Positions 23,036 through 26,693 of a DNA stretch of 26,693 bases are shown here, piece after piece (position 1 is the first letter of the stretch; every line of letters starts with the position of its first letter). A program made the translations under genes and the position numbers. Source of the DNA: Bifidobacteriaceae bacterium (lineage in GTDB: Bacteria > Actinomycetota > Actinomycetes > Actinomycetales > WQXJ01); assembly GCA_031278075.1 (NCBI GenBank), contig JAITLE010000189.1, positions 1-26,693 on the forward strand, written 5' to 3'. The notes beneath the pieces were generated by a model. The model did no database searches, was not told the origin of the DNA, and was given only the letters and a program-made list of their open reading frames with translations.

Positions 23036-23048
23036 GGTGGCGGGCGCC

Positions 23049-23054
23049 TACCGT
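23049..23054 (+). promoter_or_regulatory. -10 box for leaderless comEA transcript
   Basis: TACCGT fits TANNNT and its last T lies 7 bases before the A of ATG 23061. This favours that ATG over the in-frame upstream GTG at 23037. Confidence 0.55.
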
Positions 23055-23060
23055 GGCTGG

Positions 23061-23894
23061 ATGCCGCCGCCCGCGAACTTCGAGCCTGCCGGCGGGCCGG
23101 GCCTGGGCTCGCCGGATGATGTGGTGGCGCGGTTGCGCCTGCGGGGTCGGCTGGCCTCGGCGGAGGCGCAGCGCCTGGCGGAGGAGGCTGAAGAGGCCGG
23201 CGGTCCCGCCGCGGCGGGGGGGATCCACCGCCGCCCGCGCCTGAGGCTGGCCCCCAGCCGGTGGGCGGTGGTCGGAGTGGGGATCGCGCTCGCGGGTGTG
23301 GTCGCCTGGTTCGTGGTGGTCGCGTGGGGCGGAGGCGTGGGGTCCGGCCCCGTCGCGGCGCCAGCCTCGACCGTCTGGGAGCAGCGCGCCGCGTTGTTGG
23401 GCGAGCCGAGTTCGACCGGTGCTGGCGCCCTGTCCGAGACTCCGGCGGTGGTGGTGGTGCACGTGGCCGGGGCGGTGGCCGAGCCCGGGGTGTTCGAGTT
23501 GCCGGCCGGCGCGCGGGCGGCCGATGCCGTCGAACGCGCGGGCGGCGCGCTGCCCGAGGCTGATTTGGCGGCGCTCAACCTGGCGGCGCCGCTGGTCGAC
23601 GGCGAACGGCTCTATGTGCCGCTGCCGGGCGAGACCCCGCCTCCGGTGGTGAACGGCGGGGTGGCCTCGGGCGGGGGTTCCGGGTCGGCCGTGGGTGGGG
23701 ACGGCCGGATCGCCGTCAACAGCGCGAGCGCCGAGGATCTGACTGCGCTGCCCGGGATCGGTCCGGTGCTGGCAGCGCGGATCGTCGCTTTCCGCGAGGC
23801 CAACGGCCCGTTCCGGGAACTCGCGGATCTCGGGGAGGTCAGCGGGATCGGGCCGAAGATCCTCGCGGGCCTGGCTGATTCGGTCGCGTTTTGA
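23061..23894 (+). CDS. comEA: ComEA-type DNA receptor
   Basis: Membrane-anchored double-stranded DNA-binding protein of the natural-transformation machinery. About 277 residues from ATG 23061. A cytoplasmic Ala/Gly/Arg-rich N-terminus (about 1-70) is followed by one membrane helix (about 73-95, WAVVGVGIALAGVVAWFVVV). Next come an outside SLBB domain (about 130-190; VVVVHVAGAVAEPGVFELPAG) and a Gly/Ser linker. The C-terminal helix-hairpin-helix pair (about 216-277) has NSASAEDLTALPGIGP and EVSGIGPKILAGL. It looks intact. The TGA overlaps the TTG proposed for comEC (TTGA), so the two are coupled. Confidence 0.92.
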   Translation: MPPPANFEPAGGPGLGSPDDVVARLRLRGRLASAEAQRLAEEAEEAGGPAAAGGIHRRPRLRLAPSRWAVVGVGIALAGVVAWFVVVAWGGGVGSGPVAAPASTVWEQRAALLGEPSSTGAGALSETPAVVVVHVAGAVAEPGVFELPAGARAADAVERAGGALPEADLAALNLAAPLVDGERLYVPLPGETPPPVVNGGVASGGGSGSAVGGDGRIAVNSASAEDLTALPGIGPVLAARIVAFREANGPFRELADLGEVSGIGPKILAGLADSVAF

Positions 23895-25657
23895 GTGCTT
23901 CTGGTCCGGTGATCGACCTGCGCTTGGCGGCGCCGGTCGCGTTGGCGTGGGGGGCGCTCGCGCTGGTGGTGGGCCTGCCGCGGGTGACCGCGCTGGTGTT
24001 GGGGGCCGCGGCGCTGGTGGCCGCCGCGGCGGTCTTGGTCGCGACCGGCGTCTTCGCGGCGCCGGCTCGGCGGCGCGGGCGCGCCCGGTTCGCGGCGTTG
24101 ACGCTGATCCTCGCGGGACTCTTCAGCGTCGGGGCGGGGGCCCAAGGACTCGGGTGGGAACGTTCCGATGTGGGGCGGCTGGCCGAAGCCGGCGGCCGGG
24201 CGGATGTGGTGTTGGGTCTGACGGAGCCGGCCAAGGCCCGGGCGTCGCCCTGGGGCGGGCCTGCTTCGGTGACCGCCCGCGGGGAGCTGTGGCTGGCGGA
24301 GGCGGCGCACGGCCCCGGGATCGCGGCCGTGGCGCGTTTCTCAGGGGAGCTGCCCGCCAGCGGGTCGGTCTTGGTGTTCCGGGCGCGACTCGCTGTCGCG
24401 GATCTGGGCGCGACAGAGCGGGTGACGGCCCAGGCGATCGACGAGCCGGTGGTTCACGCGCCGACTGGCTGGCGCGGCATCGTGCTGCGACTCCGCGCGG
24501 GGCTTGGCGAGCGGGCGGACCCACTGCTGGCTGGGATTGTGCTGGGCGACACATCTCAGGTGGACGAGAGCCTGGACGCGGCGTTGAAAACGACGTCGCT
24601 GACGCACATCACGGCGGTCAGCGGCGCGCATGTCGCGATTGTGCTGGGTGTGGCGCTGGGCCTCGCGGCGCTGGTGGGGGCGCCGCGGTGGGGAGCCGCG
24701 TTGGCGGGCGGGGTCACGCTGCTCTCCTTCACCGCGCTGGTCGGGCCGAGCCCGTCGGTGCTGCGGGCGGTGTTGATGGGCGGGGCGGCGCTGACCGGTC
24801 TCGCCGCAGGGAAGCGACGGCTGGCGCTAGGGGCGTTGGGCGCGGCCGTCGCGCTGGTGCTGGCGGCCGATCCGTGGCTGGCGCGATCCTACGGGTTGAC
24901 GCTCTCGGCGCTGGCCACCGCGGCGCTGATCGTGGTCGCGCCGCCCCTGGCGCGATGGCTGAGGCGAGCTGCGCCGCGACTGCCGGGGCCCTTGGCGGAG
25001 GCGGCCGCGTTGAGTTGCTCCGCGCAGTTGGCGTGCGCGCCGGTGATCGCTGTGTTCGCGGGCCAGATCTCGCTGAGCGCGGTTCCGGCCAACGTCGCGG
25101 CCGCGCCAGCGATCCCGTTGGCGACCATCGCGGGCTTGGCGGCCCTGGCGCTCGGTCCGGTCTGGGCGGCCGGCGCGGACGCGGCCGCCTGGGTCGGGAA
25201 CCTGGCGGCGGGCTGGGTGGCGCGCGTGGCCGAATGGGTGTCCGCTTGGCCGGGGGCGGCGGTGGCGTGGCCGAAGGGCGCGGCGGGCTTGACGCTCGCC
25301 GTCCTCGCGACTGCCGCTCTGGTCGGGGGAGCGTTCGCGCTGCGCCGGGCGCCGCGGTGGGTGGCGTGGGCGGTGGCGGCGTGCCTGGTGGCGGGGATGG
25401 TGCTGGCGGGGCCGTTGCGCCGGCCGTTGCGGTCAGCGCTTGGGGGCGGTGTGGCCGCTGACTGGGCGGTCGCGGCCTGTGATGTGGGCCAGGGGACAGC
25501 GGTGGTCCTGCGGTCCGGTCAGGACGCCGCGGTCATGGTGGATGTGGGGCCGGCTGGTGGCGGCGTGGACCGGTGCCTGGACGATCTGGGCGTGCGCCGT
25601 CTTGACGCCGTGATCTTGACTCATTTCCACCAGGACCACGTGGGTGGTCTGGCGTAG
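23891..25657 (+). CDS. comEC: ComEC DNA-uptake channel, N-terminal part ending at an in-frame TAG
   Basis: 588 residues covering the N-terminal domain, the competence membrane domain and the start of the metallo-beta-lactamase-like domain. Hydrophobic helices begin at about 15. The competence-domain signature HITAVSGAHVAIVLG lies at about 238, followed by PSVLRAVLMGG and more helices to about 515. The C-terminal domain begins ACDVGQGTAVVLRSG and reaches THFHQDHVGG, the complete HxHxDH metal motif, before TAG 25655-25657 ends it. The same frame continues as clear ComEC sequence after that codon. TAG is an ordinary stop in this genome (atpC and the ltrA-like gene use it), so this looks like a nonsense mutation or a sequencing error. 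Start TTG 23891 overlaps comEA; GTG 23909 is an alternative. Confidence 0.85.
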   Translation: MSASGPVIDLRLAAPVALAWGALALVVGLPRVTALVLGAAALVAAAAVLVATGVFAAPARRRGRARFAALTLILAGLFSVGAGAQGLGWERSDVGRLAEAGGRADVVLGLTEPAKARASPWGGPASVTARGELWLAEAAHGPGIAAVARFSGELPASGSVLVFRARLAVADLGATERVTAQAIDEPVVHAPTGWRGIVLRLRAGLGERADPLLAGIVLGDTSQVDESLDAALKTTSLTHITAVSGAHVAIVLGVALGLAALVGAPRWGAALAGGVTLLSFTALVGPSPSVLRAVLMGGAALTGLAAGKRRLALGALGAAVALVLAADPWLARSYGLTLSALATAALIVVAPPLARWLRRAAPRLPGPLAEAAALSCSAQLACAPVIAVFAGQISLSAVPANVAAAPAIPLATIAGLAALALGPVWAAGADAAAWVGNLAAGWVARVAEWVSAWPGAAVAWPKGAAGLTLAVLATAALVGGAFALRRAPRWVAWAVAACLVAGMVLAGPLRRPLRSALGGGVAADWAVAACDVGQGTAVVLRSGQDAAVMVDVGPAGGGVDRCLDDLGVRRLDAVILTHFHQDHVGGLA

Positions 25658-25660
25658 GCG

Positions 25661-26293
25661 GTGGCGGGCCGGTCCTGGGGGGAGCTGACGCACGGACCGG
25701 CTTGCGGGCAGACCGCGGCGCTGGCCGCGGTCACCCGGATCGCGGCTGAGGCGGGTGTGTCAAGCACCGTTGTCGCGGATGACTCCCTGACCGGGCGTGT
25801 CGGCACGCCGCTGCGCGGCCAGGCCGGGGCGCTCGAGCTGGCGGTCTACCCGTCGCCGCTGGCGGCGCTGTGCCCTGACGCCTCGAGCGGGGGCGAGGAG
25901 TCCGAGGCCAACAACGCCGGGCTGGCCGTGTTGGCGCTGGTGGAGGGGGTGGGCGTGTGGGCATTGGGCGACCTGGAGCGCGAAGGCCAAGCCGCGTTGC
26001 TGGCCGCCCTGCGAGAAAGCGGCGTTGTGGCCGCTGGTGACGCCGGTGGCGGCGCCCTGGCGGGCGGGGTGGTGGTCGTGGCGCACCACGGCTCCGCCAA
26101 CCAGTCGGCGGCGCTCGCCGAGGCGTTGGCGCCGAGGTGGGCGCTGTTCAGCGCGGGCACCGGCAACCCGTACGGGCACCCGACCAGCACGGCGTTGGAC
26201 ATGTACGACGCGTTTGGCGAGACCTGCCGCACCGACCAGGAAGGCTTGATCGCGCTGACCCCCGCCGACCTGACGGGAGCCGCGGACCCATAG
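25661..26293 (+). CDS. ComEC C-terminal fragment (rest of the metallo-beta-lactamase-like domain)
   Basis: Direct continuation of comEC in the same frame after TAG 25655-25657. About 210 residues carry the rest of the metallo-beta-lactamase-like domain: VALALVEGVGVWALGDLE-type strands, VVVAHHGSANQS, WALFSAGTGNPYGHPTS and CRTDQEGLIALT, all typical ComEC C-terminal blocks. It could be translated separately from GTG 25661, two codons after the stop, but without its HxHxDH half the fragment would not be an enzyme alone. Most likely part of one broken gene (23891-26293). Stop TAG 26291-26293; array 2 begins 21 bases later. Confidence 0.8.
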   Translation: MAGRSWGELTHGPACGQTAALAAVTRIAAEAGVSSTVVADDSLTGRVGTPLRGQAGALELAVYPSPLAALCPDASSGGEESEANNAGLAVLALVEGVGVWALGDLEREGQAALLAALRESGVVAAGDAGGGALAGGVVVVAHHGSANQSAALAEALAPRWALFSAGTGNPYGHPTSTALDMYDAFGETCRTDQEGLIALTPADLTGAADP

Positions 26294-26314
26294 GGACCGC
26301 GGGCGTGACGATTC

Positions 26315-26693
26315 CCACACTTCTCTCGTCAGGGGCGAGAAGTGTAGAGTTCCGCGACCCACGCCCCGGCCCGACAGTTGGCCGTCAACCCGCCCGGGCA
26401 TCGTTTCCGCAGGTCAGGGTCCTGTGACGGGTCCGGTCCCGGCGACGCCAGTCCGGGCGGGTGTCACCATTCCTACACTTCTCCCGCCAGAGACGAGAAG
26501 TGTAGAGATACGCGATCCGCGCCGCGGCCCGCATGTTGACCGTGAACCTGCCCGGGACACGTTTCCGCAGGTCAGGGCCCTGCGGCGGTTCTGGCCCCCT
26601 GAACCCCCATCCGGGTGGGCGCCACCATTCCTACACTTCTCCCGCCAGAGACGAGAAGTGTAGAGTTGCGCGATCCGCACCCCGGCGCGGGGG
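26315..26693 (-). repeat. 158-bp tandem array with 33-bp hairpins (array 2, reverse orientation, runs off window)
   Basis: Three hairpins start at 26315, 26473 and 26631, again exactly 158 bp apart. Read on the minus strand, the flanks match array 1: the hairpin is followed by GAATGGTGACRCCCGCCCGG-like sequence, then CCTGACCTGCGGAAACG, then GGGTCGCGGA-like sequence before the next hairpin. The first hairpin has one changed base in its outer stem (CCACACTTCTC against GAGAAGTGTAG, a C-A mismatch, or G-T when read on the other strand). Loops are again 11 bases; the second and third are identical (CCGCCAGAGAC). The whole space from the comEC stop to the window end is filled, and the array continues past the edge. 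No gene seen here. Confidence 0.94.

Overview
This is a high-GC stretch of an actinobacterial chromosome. The evidence is the gene content: a NucS mismatch endonuclease, a polyprenol-phosphate mannose synthase, an LpqI-like GH3 lipoprotein, the leuS-comEA-comEC order, and several genes whose -10 box sits exactly where a leaderless transcript would begin at the start codon. I cannot place the order or genus from sequence reading alone. I saw no rRNA, tRNA, prophage, transposase or CRISPR array.

Left part (1-4470): the 3' end of the F1F0 ATP synthase operon (partial atpA, then atpG, atpD, atpC). It converges on a PduO-type cobalamin adenosyltransferase that carries an unusual Pro/Gly-rich insert.

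4471-5211 is non-coding. It holds four copies of a 33-bp hairpin spaced at exactly 158 bp, with much of the intervening sequence also conserved. The same family returns in reverse orientation at 26315-26693, again at exactly 158 bp. I recognise no described element of this form, and it is the most unusual feature in the window.

Middle part (5212-13330): the LpqI-like lipoprotein, nucS, an unknown four-helix membrane protein and a small Cys/His protein on the + strand. They converge on a two-gene minus-strand unit (ltrA-like, then ppm). Divergent from that is a 899-residue exported, probably beta-helical, surface protein with Ser/Thr/Pro and collagen-like stretches and a C-terminal membrane anchor.

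13513-14312 (minus): a GNAT gene of the YjdJ/NATD1 type, translationally coupled to a YjdI-like 4Fe-4S plus CDGSH fusion whose fourth CDGSH ligand is missing.

14405-19306 (+): a tightly coupled operon. A possible leaderless 44-residue ORF precedes a 36-residue ORF, a helical-repeat protein, a LuxR-type response regulator, gluQRS and a membrane metallophosphoesterase. Four of the junctions overlap by a few bases. The small ORFs, helical-repeat protein and regulator together could be an undescribed regulatory module, but this rests on context only.

Right part (19448-26293): dps (minus) is divergent from leuS. These are followed by comEA and a comEC that is interrupted by a single in-frame TAG just after its HxHxDH motif. 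A 22-bp motif occurs in both the dps and leuS upstream regions and once more at 13497.
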